A stretch of DNA of 48,132 nucleotides. It comes from Treponema sp. (GTDB taxonomy: Bacteria > Spirochaetota > Spirochaetia > Treponematales > Breznakiellaceae). Position 1 is the stretch's first letter. Each line of letters starts with the position of its first letter. Below the pieces are notes generated by a model. The model saw nothing but the letters and a program-made list of their open reading frames with translations. It searched no databases and was not told where the DNA came from. Location: assembly GCA_031265435.1 (NCBI GenBank), contig JAISCR010000186.1, forward strand, positions 1 to 48,132. Direction: 5' to 3'. Below are positions 32,074 to 41,688 of the stretch, one piece after another. Position numbers and translations under genes: made by a program.

Positions 32074-34238
32074 TGAAAAAGTTTTTTGTGTATTTGAGAA
32101 CACGGCCGCTTGGAATGATTTCGCTTGCGGCGCTGCTGCTGCTATATCTCTTTATGATCTTTGCCGAGTTTTTTGCGCCTTACGCTCCGACTTCTTCCTT
32201 TGCCGACAAAACATACCATCCGCCGAATCTGCGATTCTATCAGGGACGGCTTCAGGCACAGGAATGGCGTGTGAGCAATTCGGTATCGTGGAAGTATGCG
32301 CGGATACGGGCAAGTTACGAAAAGGTTCATCTTTTCGGAAAGGGCGAACCGTACAAACTGCTGGGGCTTATTCCCATGGAGCGGCATTTCTTCAGCACGG
32401 ATAAGGGCGCATATCCTGTTTTCCTTATGGGGGCGGATAACCTGGGGCGGGATGTTTTTTCCAGAATCATTTATGGTTCGCGGATCTCGCTGACAATCGG
32501 TTTTGTGGCAACCGCGATCTCTCTTGTTTTGGCGGTTCTCTTCGGCGGACTCGCGGGTTACTTCGGCGGATTTGCCGACTGGTCGATCATGCGGGTCTGC
32601 GAATTCTTCATGCTGATCCCCGGTCTCTATCTCATTCTCTTTCTCCGTTCGCTTTTATCAGGTAATATGGATTCAGGCCGGGCCTACATGATGATCACGG
32701 TTATTCTGTCGCTGGTCGGCTGGCCCGGTTCCGCGAGAACTTTCCGGGGTATGGTACACGCCATCAAACGGGAAGAGTTTGTCATGAATTCACAGCTTGA
32801 AATGATTCCTTCAACGGTGATCATAAGCGGGGACATTATTCCGCAGATTGCGAGTCTATTGATTGTAAGTGTCGCGCTTTCCATTCCCGGCTTCATCATG
32901 ACCGAAACAACCCTTTCCTATCTGGGGCTGGGCATTACCGATCCCGCGGTAAGCTGGGGTTCAATGATCAAGCGGGACATTTCTACTTTGAACAATCTGC
33001 GAAATTACCCGTGGCTTTTGAATCCTGTCTGGTTTCTTCTGGGAGTAACTCTTGCCTTCAACTTTCTTGGCGACTGTCTCCGGGATTTTTTTGATCCTTA
33101 CCATACACGCAGCTTTGGATTGCGGTTCTGGATTCCTGATTTTATTAAAGGAAGAAAGAACGGAAAACTGAGTTCCAGAGGGGAACCTCACCCTGCGGGT
33201 TCGGCGGAGGATACCGGAGGGGAACCTCATCCTGCGTTTTCGGCGGAGAGTTCCGGATCACCTGCATTGCTGGAAGTAAGGGATCTTGCCGTAAGTTTCA
33301 GCATACTGCGGGGCAGATCCTCCGCCGCGGTACATGCCGTGCGCGGGCTTTCATTCCTGTTGAAGCGGGGAGAGATTCTGGGCATCGTAGGTGAATCCGG
33401 TTCCGGGAAGAGTGTAAGCACCCAGGCCATACCCGGTCTCCTTCCCGCGAATGCGGAAATCTCAGGCTCAATCTGTTTTGAAAATTTTGAACTGCTGGGA
33501 AAGGATATTGAAACCCTGAGGCAATACCGGGGAAAGAAGATCGGCGTGATCTATCAGGAGCCGGGGCGCTCTTACGATCCTCTGCAGAATATGGGAAATG
33601 TGTTTCTGGAAACGTTCAGGAACAGGGAACCCGCGATTGAAAGGGAAGCCGCTCTGGAAAAGGCCGCTGCCCTGCTTGCGGAAGTCGGGCTGGACAACGG
33701 CAGGGAGAGGCTGGGCAATTTTCCACATCAGTTTTCCGGTGGACAGCTTCAGCGTATCGGCATTGCATTGTCCCTTGCGCAGGGTTGCAAACTCTTAATC
33801 GCCGATGAGCCTACCACCGCTCTGGATGTAACCATACAGAAACAGATCGTCACCCTGCTCAAAACGTTGCGGGAAGAACGGGGTATCTCCATCATCTTTA
33901 TCAGTCATGACATAGATCTTGTTGCGGAAATTTCAGACCGCATCATGGTGATGTACGGCGGCCTTGAGATGGAAGCGGGGAATGCGAAAGAGATACGCTC
34001 TTCGCCGCGGCATCCCTATACCCGCTCTCTCCTTGCGGCCTCTCCGCGTTTCGGGAGCCACTATTCAAAAGAGCGCCTGAAAACAATTCCCGGCAGGGTA
34101 GCGGATCCGGCAAAGCCGGAACCGGGTTGTCCCTTTGCACCCCGCTGTGCCGAAGCCCGGCCTGAATGCGGCAAAGGGATACCTCAATTGCGGAAGGGTG
34201 AGTCCCGCGAAATCCGCTGCATTGGTATGGGGCCTTGA
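32070..34238 (+). CDS. Fused OppC-type permease and OppD-type ATPase
   Basis: A 722-residue polypeptide joins two subunits that are normally separate. Residues about 1-362 are an OppC-type permease: the first helix near 10-35, the GADNLGRDVFSRIIYGSR motif, six helices and the EAA-loop MNSQLEMIPSTVIISGDIIPQ. The permease ends with the usual LRDFFDP. A linker of about 40 residues contains a duplicated GEPHPAxSAE unit. Residues about 408-722 are an ATPase: Walker A GESGSGKS near 441-448, signature FSGGQLQRIGIA, Walker B LLIADEPTTALD, and a C-terminal oligopeptide-transporter zinc/Cys motif region (GCPFAPRCAEARPEC). Permease-ATPase fusions are uncommon in this family. The reading frame is continuous with no sign of sequencing error at the junction. 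Confidence 0.92.
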   Translation: MMKKFFVYLRTRPLGMISLAALLLLYLFMIFAEFFAPYAPTSSFADKTYHPPNLRFYQGRLQAQEWRVSNSVSWKYARIRASYEKVHLFGKGEPYKLLGLIPMERHFFSTDKGAYPVFLMGADNLGRDVFSRIIYGSRISLTIGFVATAISLVLAVLFGGLAGYFGGFADWSIMRVCEFFMLIPGLYLILFLRSLLSGNMDSGRAYMMITVILSLVGWPGSARTFRGMVHAIKREEFVMNSQLEMIPSTVIISGDIIPQIASLLIVSVALSIPGFIMTETTLSYLGLGITDPAVSWGSMIKRDISTLNNLRNYPWLLNPVWFLLGVTLAFNFLGDCLRDFFDPYHTRSFGLRFWIPDFIKGRKNGKLSSRGEPHPAGSAEDTGGEPHPAFSAESSGSPALLEVRDLAVSFSILRGRSSAAVHAVRGLSFLLKRGEILGIVGESGSGKSVSTQAIPGLLPANAEISGSICFENFELLGKDIETLRQYRGKKIGVIYQEPGRSYDPLQNMGNVFLETFRNREPAIEREAALEKAAALLAEVGLDNGRERLGNFPHQFSGGQLQRIGIALSLAQGCKLLIADEPTTALDVTIQKQIVTLLKTLREERGISIIFISHDIDLVAEISDRIMVMYGGLEMEAGNAKEIRSSPRHPYTRSLLAASPRFGSHYSKERLKTIPGRVADPAKPEPGCPFAPRCAEARPECGKGIPQLRKGESREIRCIGMGP
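33180..33248 (+). repeat. 39-bp direct duplication in the permease-ATPase linker
   Basis: Two copies of a unit beginning GGGGAACCTCA start at 33180 and 33219, a period of 39 bp, or 13 codons. They encode GEPHPAGSAEDTG and GEPHPAFSAESSG. Each unit contains the near-complementary GGGGAACC and GGTTCGG-type words. The duplication marks the exact place where OppC and OppD are joined and may be part of how the fusion arose. Confidence 0.65.
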
Positions 34239-34239
34239 T

Positions 34240-35247
34240 ATGACGGACTTAAAAAATCAACCGGACGGAAAACAAGGTTTCCCGCCGATACTTACTGTTT
34301 CAGGTTTGCGGAAACGTTTCAATCTTGAAGCCGGTTTCTTTGCCCGCTTTGGAACTTTTGTCTACGCGGTCAATGATATCTCCTTTACAATACACGAAAA
34401 TGAAAGTTACGGCCTTGTCGGTGAATCGGGCTGCGGCAAAACAAGCACAGCGCGGCTTCTGGTGCGTATGTACGAAGCGGATTCAGGCAGCATCATGTAC
34501 CGGGACAGTACCGATGTGCTGCGCCTGGAAGGCAGGGATCTCCGTTCTTACCGGGGAAAGATAAAGTATGTGTTCCAGGATCCTGCCCGTTCCCTGAATC
34601 CCAGGAAAAACATCTGCGAGATACTCACCGCGGGAAGCCGCTGGTCGCTTTCATGGCCGGGAAAGAGAGAAGCCCGCGAAGAAGCCGCCACCATGCTGGA
34701 AGAGGTTGGACTTTCAAAAAATGATCTTGAAAGAAGGCCTTCGGAATTTTCAGGCGGACAGCGGCAGAGGATTTCCATAGCCCGGGGACTCATGATGAAG
34801 CCGGAACTCTTGATTTGCGATGAAGTTGTTTCCGCGCTTGATGTTTCGATACAGGGCCAGATACTCAACCTGCTCCTTGATATACGCCAAAAACATTCAC
34901 TCTCCTTTTTATTCATCGCCCATGATCTCAAGGTGGCCTGCTATTTCTGCGACCGCATCGGTGTTATGTACAGGGGAGAGCTTATGGAAGAAGCGGAAGC
35001 GAAAGACCTTTACAAATCAGCCCTGCATCCCTATACAAAGCTGCTCTTCTCCTCGGTTACCGGCAATGAAGTTTTGCAAAATCTTCCCGAGAGGCATGCG
35101 CATGATGCGGTAATACATTCATCTGCGGCAGGAACAGGCTGCGCCTTTGCGTCCCGCTGTCCCGTTGCGGAAGAAAAATGCTTCCGTGAACATCCGGGAA
35201 TAAAAGAAGTTGAAAACGGACACCGTATCCGATGTTTAATGATCTGA
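34240..35247 (+). CDS. Peptide-type ABC transporter ATPase (OppF/DppF family)
   Basis: Taking the ATG at 34240, one nucleotide after the upstream stop, gives 335 residues; a longer frame from 34135 lies inside the fusion gene. Walker A is GESGCGKTS, the signature is FSGGQRQRISIARGL, and Walker B is LLICDEVVSALDVS with Val-Val in place of the common Pro. The C-terminal OppF extension has GCAFASRCPVAEEKC. It would pair with the ATPase half of the fusion protein to form the heterodimeric motor of the importer. Its last 16 nt overlap the start of the Lhr helicase gene. Confidence 0.92.
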   Translation: MTDLKNQPDGKQGFPPILTVSGLRKRFNLEAGFFARFGTFVYAVNDISFTIHENESYGLVGESGCGKTSTARLLVRMYEADSGSIMYRDSTDVLRLEGRDLRSYRGKIKYVFQDPARSLNPRKNICEILTAGSRWSLSWPGKREAREEAATMLEEVGLSKNDLERRPSEFSGGQRQRISIARGLMMKPELLICDEVVSALDVSIQGQILNLLLDIRQKHSLSFLFIAHDLKVACYFCDRIGVMYRGELMEEAEAKDLYKSALHPYTKLLFSSVTGNEVLQNLPERHAHDAVIHSSAAGTGCAFASRCPVAEEKCFREHPGIKEVENGHRIRCLMI

Positions 35248-38200
35248 TCGATACATGGTTCAAAGAAACATACGGCAGTCCTACCGCCGTACAGGCCGAG
35301 GCATGGCCGCTCATTGAAAAGGGAGAAAACGTACTTGCGCTGGCTCCTACCGGCAGCGGTAAAACTCTCACCGCGTTTCTGGGTGTCCTCTCCCGTTTCT
35401 GTAACGGAGATTACGATCCCGAGGAACTGACAGTCCTCTATGTGTCTCCGCTCAAGGCCCTGAATGAAGACATCAAACGGAATCTTCTTGAACCTCTGGA
35501 GGCTCTCCGTAAACGCTTTGCGGACAGGGGAAGTGAGTTTCCTCCCATACGGGTTGAAACAAGATCCGGAGACACTCCGCAGTCAGAACGCCGCCGCTTT
35601 ATAAAAAGCCCCTCTTCCATTCTGGCTCTTACCCCGGAGAGTCTTGCGATTCTTCTCAATAGCGGAAAGGGGAGAATGATCCTATCCACCGTAAAGCTTG
35701 TCATCATTGACGAGATTCATGCGGTTCTGGGCAGCAAACGGGGAAGTTTTCTTTCATGCCAGATAGACCGGCTCTCCCTCATTGCGGGCAGCTTTCAGCG
35801 CGTCAGTCTTTCCGCTACGGTGAGGCCTCCTGAAGCCGCCGCGGAATTTTCAGGCAGCGGCAGATACAGGGTGCATATCGTCTCTCCCCCCGCGAATAAA
35901 AAAACAGACTTCCGGGTAGAGTTTCCCGAAGCGGGTTTCAATCAGGGTTTCAATATGAAGGGTGAAGAGAAATATGACAGCCGTTACAGGGCCGCGGCGG
36001 ATTATATCCTTGAGCGTCTCGATCTTCAGAAACAAATCCTCACGCAGGATGAAGAACAGGGCCGCCATTCGGTTCTGATATTTACCGATTCGAGAAAACA
36101 GGCGGAACGTCTCTGTCTCTTTATAAACCGGGAAGCGGAAAGTTTTTTTGAGGGGAAAAATTTGCCGGCAAGACAGATTGCCTATACCCACCACGGATCG
36201 CTTTCAAAAGATATTCGCCGTGCCGTGGAACAAGGTTTTGCCTCAGGAGAGATCTCCTGCGTTGTTGCCACCGCATCCCTTGAACTGGGAATTGATATTG
36301 GGACTGTGGAAGAAGTGATCCTCGCGGGCACTCCCCGCTCGGCCTCTTCGTGCATGCAGAGGATAGGGCGCTCGGGACACGGGGTGGGAAGGGTAAGCCG
36401 CGGCAGGCTTATCCCTTTGCATACAATGGATCTGCTTAATGCCGCCGCGCTTGAAAGAGCCTTTAAGGAAATAAATATTGAGGAAACCTACCCTCTAAAG
36501 AATCCCTTGGATGTACTGTCCCAGCTCATACTGTCTCTCTGCACGGAACAGGACAGAAATGTTGACGAACTCTTTGAGATCATAAAAAAGTTTTATGTGT
36601 TTAACACGCTCAGGCGCGGCAGCTATGACAGGGTGATCAAAATGCTCTCCGGCGGATACAGGATCCGGGATTTCAAAGCGAGGCTTTACTTCGACAAAAA
36701 AAGCGGAGAGTTACGGGCGGCGCCCGGCACGCTCCAACTCCTCTACCAGTCCGGAGGAGTCATTGCCAGCCGCGGGCTTTATTCCCTGCGTCTGGCGGGA
36801 GGAGAAGGCGGAAAGCCGGGAACAAAAATCGGCGAACTGGATGAGGAATTTGTCTGGGAAAGGAGACTCGGCGACAGCTTCGATTTTGGCGGAAGATCCT
36901 GGCGCATAAACTCAATTTCAAGCGAAGCGGTTGAGGTACTGCCCTGCGAAAAAGTTTCGGGTTTTGTTCCCTTCTGGCGGGCCGACGCCATGTTCAGTTC
37001 TCCCGTAATTACAAAATACAAACTGCAGCTTCTCGATCATCTTGCCGCGGGCAATACCCTGCCTGAAGAGCCTTACGAAAAACTCAATCTGCTGCTCGCG
37101 GAACAGAGAAACATTCAGGGAGGTCTTGGCCGAAGCGATTCAATCGCGGTTGAGATTATTGACGATCCCCTGGAACGTAAGGATGCGTTGAGGATCGTCA
37201 TTCACAGTTTCAGGGGTGGAAGAATTAACTATCCGTTGTCGCTTGCCCTGGTGGAGGATCTGGAAGAAAAACTCAGGCTGCGGAGTGAAAGTTTCTGCGA
37301 CGATAACGGCATACTTCTTCTCATCCCCCGGCAGGAAAATAGTCCGGCCGGAACAGAAACTCTTGTCCGCGACAGTATCATGTCAATGGATCATCTTGAA
37401 CAGGACGTAATGCGGGGCGAGAGACTCTTCAGAAAGAGGCTTGAGTCTTCAGGCCTTTTCGGCGCCGCATTCCGGGAGGCCGCGGAACGGAGTCTCGTTC
37501 TGCCGCGTTCCGGTTTTGGAAGGCGTACTCCGCTCTGGGTTATGAGGCAGCGTTCAAAACGTCTTTTCGATGAAGCCTGCGGTATCGAAGATTTTCCCCT
37601 TACTGCCGAAGCATGGCGGACTTGTCTGCAGGACAACTTTGACATGGAAGGCTTCAGGGATCTTATCAGCTCGCTTTGCAGCGGAAACACCGGTATTTTC
37701 TTTTTCAAATCCGGACGGCCCAGCCCCTTTGCCCGTTCTCTTGCCTGGCAGGAAACCGGCACACTTATCTATGAGTATGATGACAGGCCGGAACTGCGCG
37801 GAGAAGTAAAAGTCGGACTTTCAGGGAAAGGCGGACTTTCATCTTCCCTTTCGGACAGGGTAATTGACGAGGCTCTGGGAGACGCTTCCCTGAGGCCCAT
37901 ACTTCCTGAAACTGTAGTTGAAGATTTTGTCTCTCGTCTCCGCAGGGAACGGGAAGGGTGGACGCCTGAAGACGAAACATCCCTCGCGGAATGGATCAAG
38001 GAAAGGGTTATCATTCCCTGTGATGAATGGGAAAAACTCCGCGGTTTTCTTCCCCGGCAATTAAAGGAAAGTCTGGATAAAGATCCTTCACTGGGAGGAA
38101 AGATTGAAAAAGTAAAACGAAATGACGTGTCCCTTCCCTGCATGATCCACCGGGAACTGCGCGGCGAATGGGAAAACGATCCCCTGCCGCTGGCGGCGGC

Positions 38201-39701
38201 GGTTCTGCGTTATGAGGGCCCTCTTTCTCTTTCAAGGATTGGCTCCCTCTTCGGTATCGGTTCCGCCGAAGCGCTGGATACAATCGAGAGCCTTGCGGCA
38301 GAAGAGAACCTCTTTGTTATGAATGTTTCGGTAAAATCAGGGAACGCGATAGAGGAGGATCTTGTCTGCGACAGGGAGAATCTCGAACTTCTCCTGAGGC
38401 TTTCACGAAAGAAAAACCGGGCGCAGGTTAAGGAAAGTCCTCCTTCCGTACTGGCTCCCCTGTTCGCCATGCGGCAGGGTCTCCTGCCTCAGAATGGAAA
38501 CATCTCCGCGGTGGAAAGCCTCTATGGATATGCCTCTCCGGCGCGGCTCTGGGAGACGGAGTTCCTTGCATGCAGATCAAATTACCGGCCTGAAATTCTT
38601 GAACAGGAGATCAGGGAAGGCCGCCTGATCTGGTACGGCGCGGGGAAAGAGAAGACTGCCTTCTGCGTTCCCGGGAACTTTGAACTTTTCTTCGCACACA
38701 ATTCTGGCCCGATAACAGACACAAAGGTATTTGAAAACGCGGATGAGTTTTTTCAGAGGCCCCGTGATTTTTGGGAAATAAAAGACGCTTCCGGTTTGAG
38801 CCTTGCCGAATGTGTTGAATTTATCTGGAAAGAAGTCTGGAACGGCAGACTCAGTTCCGGTACATGGGAAGCTCTGCGGAAAGGTATCGAACAGGGATTT
38901 CGGGCGGAAAGTTCAGAAGAGATCCCGGCTGTACCGAAAGGCTTCACCAATCCGGCCTTCAGCCGTGTGGGGAGAGAGAGACGCATCCCCGCGGCGCTTC
39001 GTCAGCGATGGCAGAATGGTTCCCCCCTTCCCGGAACCTGGTTTTCGCTGGACATGGACAGCTTCGCGGAAGATTCCGATCCGGCTTACGAGGATCAGCT
39101 GAACCGGGAGAGGGTACGGGAGCTGTTGAAGCGTTATGGAATTATCGCGCGTCCGCTGTTTGAGCATGAATCTCCCCTTCTCTCCTGGAGTAATCTTCTC
39201 CCCGCAATCCGCCGCATGGAACTGGCGGGAGAAATAATCGCGGGACGTTTTGTATCCGGCATTGATTCCCTGCAGTTTGCCCTTCCTTCGATCATCAGGG
39301 AGCTGGATGAGGCACAAGACGCTTCACGCGGGGACATCTATTGGATGAACGCCGCGGATCCCGCAAGCCCCGCGGGACTCAAAATAAATTTCGATGATCC
39401 CGCTTACCGCGAAAACCTTCCGTCCCGGCTTCCGCTTTCAAGAATCTGTTTTCGCGGAAACAAAATTGCCGCTGTTTCCAAACGGAACGGAAAAGAACTT
39501 GAGATTTTTACCGGCCCTGATGATCCCGATATTATCAAAATTCTCGAATTTATAAAGACACCGCACACCCGCAGTATTCGCCCTGAAAAAAAGATCCTTA
39601 TAGAAACCATCAACGGGCACAGTGCGGTTTTGAGCCCGTATAAGGCGGCCCTGAAATCAATGAACTTTTTACAGGACAGGGAAAAACTTATTCTCTGGTA
39701 A
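35232..39701 (+). CDS. lhr: Lhr-type superfamily 2 helicase
   Basis: The 1489-residue protein has the length and order of bacterial Lhr, an ATP-driven 3'-5' helicase able to unwind DNA:RNA hybrids and linked to DNA repair. RecA domain 1 has Walker A APTGSGKT (K44) and the DEIH box D160-H163. RecA domain 2 contains motif VI QRIGRSGHGVGR. The winged-helix and Lhr-core beta domain follow (about 430-850), then the long C-terminal Lhr domain with tandem winged helices. It lies at the end of a peptide-importer operon and overlaps the ATPase gene by 16 nt without a clear ribosome binding site, so translation is probably coupled. Cytoplasmic or nucleoid. No adjacent nuclease or repair partner is present. 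Confidence 0.95.
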   Translation: MFNDLIDTWFKETYGSPTAVQAEAWPLIEKGENVLALAPTGSGKTLTAFLGVLSRFCNGDYDPEELTVLYVSPLKALNEDIKRNLLEPLEALRKRFADRGSEFPPIRVETRSGDTPQSERRRFIKSPSSILALTPESLAILLNSGKGRMILSTVKLVIIDEIHAVLGSKRGSFLSCQIDRLSLIAGSFQRVSLSATVRPPEAAAEFSGSGRYRVHIVSPPANKKTDFRVEFPEAGFNQGFNMKGEEKYDSRYRAAADYILERLDLQKQILTQDEEQGRHSVLIFTDSRKQAERLCLFINREAESFFEGKNLPARQIAYTHHGSLSKDIRRAVEQGFASGEISCVVATASLELGIDIGTVEEVILAGTPRSASSCMQRIGRSGHGVGRVSRGRLIPLHTMDLLNAAALERAFKEINIEETYPLKNPLDVLSQLILSLCTEQDRNVDELFEIIKKFYVFNTLRRGSYDRVIKMLSGGYRIRDFKARLYFDKKSGELRAAPGTLQLLYQSGGVIASRGLYSLRLAGGEGGKPGTKIGELDEEFVWERRLGDSFDFGGRSWRINSISSEAVEVLPCEKVSGFVPFWRADAMFSSPVITKYKLQLLDHLAAGNTLPEEPYEKLNLLLAEQRNIQGGLGRSDSIAVEIIDDPLERKDALRIVIHSFRGGRINYPLSLALVEDLEEKLRLRSESFCDDNGILLLIPRQENSPAGTETLVRDSIMSMDHLEQDVMRGERLFRKRLESSGLFGAAFREAAERSLVLPRSGFGRRTPLWVMRQRSKRLFDEACGIEDFPLTAEAWRTCLQDNFDMEGFRDLISSLCSGNTGIFFFKSGRPSPFARSLAWQETGTLIYEYDDRPELRGEVKVGLSGKGGLSSSLSDRVIDEALGDASLRPILPETVVEDFVSRLRREREGWTPEDETSLAEWIKERVIIPCDEWEKLRGFLPRQLKESLDKDPSLGGKIEKVKRNDVSLPCMIHRELRGEWENDPLPLAAAVLRYEGPLSLSRIGSLFGIGSAEALDTIESLAAEENLFVMNVSVKSGNAIEEDLVCDRENLELLLRLSRKKNRAQVKESPPSVLAPLFAMRQGLLPQNGNISAVESLYGYASPARLWETEFLACRSNYRPEILEQEIREGRLIWYGAGKEKTAFCVPGNFELFFAHNSGPITDTKVFENADEFFQRPRDFWEIKDASGLSLAECVEFIWKEVWNGRLSSGTWEALRKGIEQGFRAESSEEIPAVPKGFTNPAFSRVGRERRIPAALRQRWQNGSPLPGTWFSLDMDSFAEDSDPAYEDQLNRERVRELLKRYGIIARPLFEHESPLLSWSNLLPAIRRMELAGEIIAGRFVSGIDSLQFALPSIIRELDEAQDASRGDIYWMNAADPASPAGLKINFDDPAYRENLPSRLPLSRICFRGNKIAAVSKRNGKELEIFTGPDDPDIIKILEFIKTPHTRSIRPEKKILIETINGHSAVLSPYKAALKSMNFLQDREKLILW

Positions 39702-39710
39702 GGGAGCTTT

Positions 39711-39733
39711 TTCCAAAATCCGACATTTTGGAA
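39711..39733. terminator. Palindrome between convergent lhr and lolE
   Basis: TTCCAAAAT (39711-39719) and ATTTTGGAA (39725-39733) form a perfect 9-bp stem around CCGAC. It lies 9 nt after the lhr stop and 12 nt before the lolE stop. The stem is AT-rich and lacks a strong U-run on either strand, though a T5 run precedes it on the plus strand. Bidirectional terminator by position. Confidence 0.5.
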
Positions 39734-39745
39734 CAGCCTCAAGGT

Positions 39746-41011
39746 TCAATATTTCCGCAAAAGATCCAGGGGCTTTAATCTTCCCGCCCTCACCGCGGGG
39801 AGCAGAGCGGCAATAACGGAACAGAGAACCGTTGCAAAAATAATGGCAAAGACCGCGGACCAGTCGATGATGATGGGAATATTTTCAAGATAGTAACCGG
39901 GGTCGAGAAGCCTCACCCTTCCTCCGTGAAAGAACCCTGTAACAAGACTCAAAACCGATTCAAGTCCCTTCACGATGGAATTGATAAAGTAGCCGATCAA
40001 CAAACCAGCGCTTCCCCCGGCAAGCGCGCCGCTAAGACCTGTAAGAAAGGCTCCCCAGATAAAGATCTTGCGGATCTTTTCGGGCCCGGCGCCCGCGGCC
40101 TTGAGCACCGCAATGTCTCTCTGCCGCTCAATGACCAGCATGGATGTAGCGGAAGAAACATTCACCGCCGCTACCAACACTATCAGCGCCATGATGAAGA
40201 GGAGAAGCTGCCGCGTGGATTCGTAGGAACTGTACTGGGACTGCATGAGCTGTTTCCAGGTGTATACGCCGTAACCGGAACCCAATGCCCGGAAGATTTC
40301 CGGAAAGCTGCGTTCAAGACCCTCATAGGGATCATCTGTTTTCACAATCAGATAAGAACTTGAAAGGCCGGATGAGAGGATGCGTTCCGCTCCTTCAAGA
40401 TTTGTAATGCACCAGAGGGCGTCAAGCTCCCGGTAACCGGAAGAGACAATACCCTTCACGGTAAAAGGCGTCATCCGGGGAATGCTTCTGCCGCCGCTTC
40501 CCTCACGTATCGTCATGATACGGACTGTGTCTCCCGTTTCCGCACCGACCGATTCCGCGAGTGATTCTCCCAGAAGCAGTTCCCTTTCATTTTCAAGATC
40601 CAGGGAACCTGAACGGAGTTCAATGAAACGGGCGCTTCCCCGATCCTGCCAGAACGAAGAATCCAGAGAACGAATCGTGGCGCCGGTCTTTCCTTTTTTC
40701 CCGACAAGAACCCCGAGACCATAGCGTTCTTCCCAGACACCGCGTATGCGGCTTGAGTCTTTTAGACTGGAAATTATTTCATCCCAGTTCTCCGTTCCGT
40801 CAAAGGAATGAATCTGCAAATGTCCTGTGCCCAATTCGATATAACGATCCGTTATGCCGCGTATCATTCCATCCGCCACGATGAGGGTAACGACAATGGG
40901 GATGAGACTTATCGCAATCCCCGCGGCCGCTCCGCGAAGGTAGCGCCCGCCTTCCTTTGCCCTGCCCAAAAGATACCGGATTGCGATAAAAAACGCGGCG
41001 TCCGCTTTCAC
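39746..41011 (-). CDS. lolE: Lipoprotein-release ABC permease (LolE/LolC type)
   Basis: A 421-residue member of the FtsX/MacB permease family. A first helix (about 27-50, GAAAGIAISLIPIVVTLIVADGM) is followed by a large periplasmic domain (about 50-265). Three helices then form the C-terminal FtsX-like unit (about 270-415, with VNVSSATSMLVIERQRDIAVLKAAGA). It ends with the characteristic PLDLLRKY. With LolD and the second permease it should extract lipoproteins from the inner membrane for transfer to the outer membrane. Its ATG overlaps the lolD stop by 4 nt. Choosing LolE for this copy and LolC for the other follows gene order only. Confidence 0.85.
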   Translation of the reverse strand: MKADAAFFIAIRYLLGRAKEGGRYLRGAAAGIAISLIPIVVTLIVADGMIRGITDRYIELGTGHLQIHSFDGTENWDEIISSLKDSSRIRGVWEERYGLGVLVGKKGKTGATIRSLDSSFWQDRGSARFIELRSGSLDLENERELLLGESLAESVGAETGDTVRIMTIREGSGGRSIPRMTPFTVKGIVSSGYRELDALWCITNLEGAERILSSGLSSSYLIVKTDDPYEGLERSFPEIFRALGSGYGVYTWKQLMQSQYSSYESTRQLLLFIMALIVLVAAVNVSSATSMLVIERQRDIAVLKAAGAGPEKIRKIFIWGAFLTGLSGALAGGSAGLLIGYFINSIVKGLESVLSLVTGFFHGGRVRLLDPGYYLENIPIIIDWSAVFAIIFATVLCSVIAALLPAVRAGRLKPLDLLRKY

Positions 41012-41688
41012 AGAAGGACTCCGTGATCCAGCGTATAACGGACGGAAGCGCGGGAGGCTACCTTTTCGTCATGAGTTACAACGATCAGCGTCTTACCCCA
41101 TTTCTCCGCGCTGGTATAGAGAAGGCCGGCTACCATGACGCTGTTATCGGGATCGAGATTCCCGGTAGGCTCATCGGCGAGAAGCAGATCGGGATCGTTT
41201 ATCATTGAACGGGCAACCGCCACCCGCTGCCTTTCGCCTCCCGAAAGCTGGGAAGGAAAATGAGACAGTCTCTCGTTAAGGCCTACATCAAAAAGCAGGG
41301 CCCGCGCCTTTTCCAGCGCATCCTTTTTTTTCATACCCGCAATGTACGCGGGAAGCATCACGTTTTCAAGGGCCGTAAAATCCTTGAGAAGATAGTGAAA
41401 CTGAAAGATGAAACCAACCTGACGGCTCCTGAACGATGAGAGGGCCGCCTCGGGAAGGCCGGTAATATCACTGCCGGAAACCAGAACTCTGCCGGAATCC
41501 GCCTTGTCAAGGCCCCCGAGAATATTGAGAAGCGTACTCTTGCCGCTTCCGCTCTGACCGGTAATGGCCACCGCCTTTCCCGTTTCAATTTCAAGGCTAA
41601 TCTCTTTAAGGATGTGCAGTGTTTCTGAGCCGGAAACATAATCCTTGACAATTTTTTCTATCCTTACCAGGACAGGATCATCACTCAT
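41008..41688 (-). CDS. lolD: Lipoprotein-release ABC ATPase LolD
   Basis: With the ATG at 41688 the protein has 226 residues, the normal size; a longer frame from 41853 lies inside the upstream permease gene. Motifs are Walker [14 protein letters not shown], the LolD-family Q-loop [21 protein letters not shown], signature [15 protein letters not shown] and Walker [13 protein letters not shown]. It energises the two flanking permeases. It overlaps the upstream permease by 8 nt and the downstream one by 4 nt, so the three genes are tightly coupled. Confidence 0.95.
   Translation of the reverse strand: MSDDPVLVRIEKIVKDYVSGSETLHILKEISLEIETGKAVAITGQSGSGKSTLLNILGGLDKADSGRVLVSGSDITGLPEAALSSFRSRQVGFIFQFHYLLKDFTALENVMLPAYIAGMKKKDALEKARALLFDVGLNERLSHFPSQLSGGERQRVAVARSMINDPDLLLADEPTGNLDPDNSVMVAGLLYTSAEKWGKTLIVVTHDEKVASRASVRYTLDHGVLL

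Noticed and set aside
35232-39701. Lhr as part of a defence island
   Set aside because: Although large SF2 helicases occur in defence systems, this protein has the standard Lhr length and motifs and its neighbours are transport genes, with no nuclease or sensor partner.
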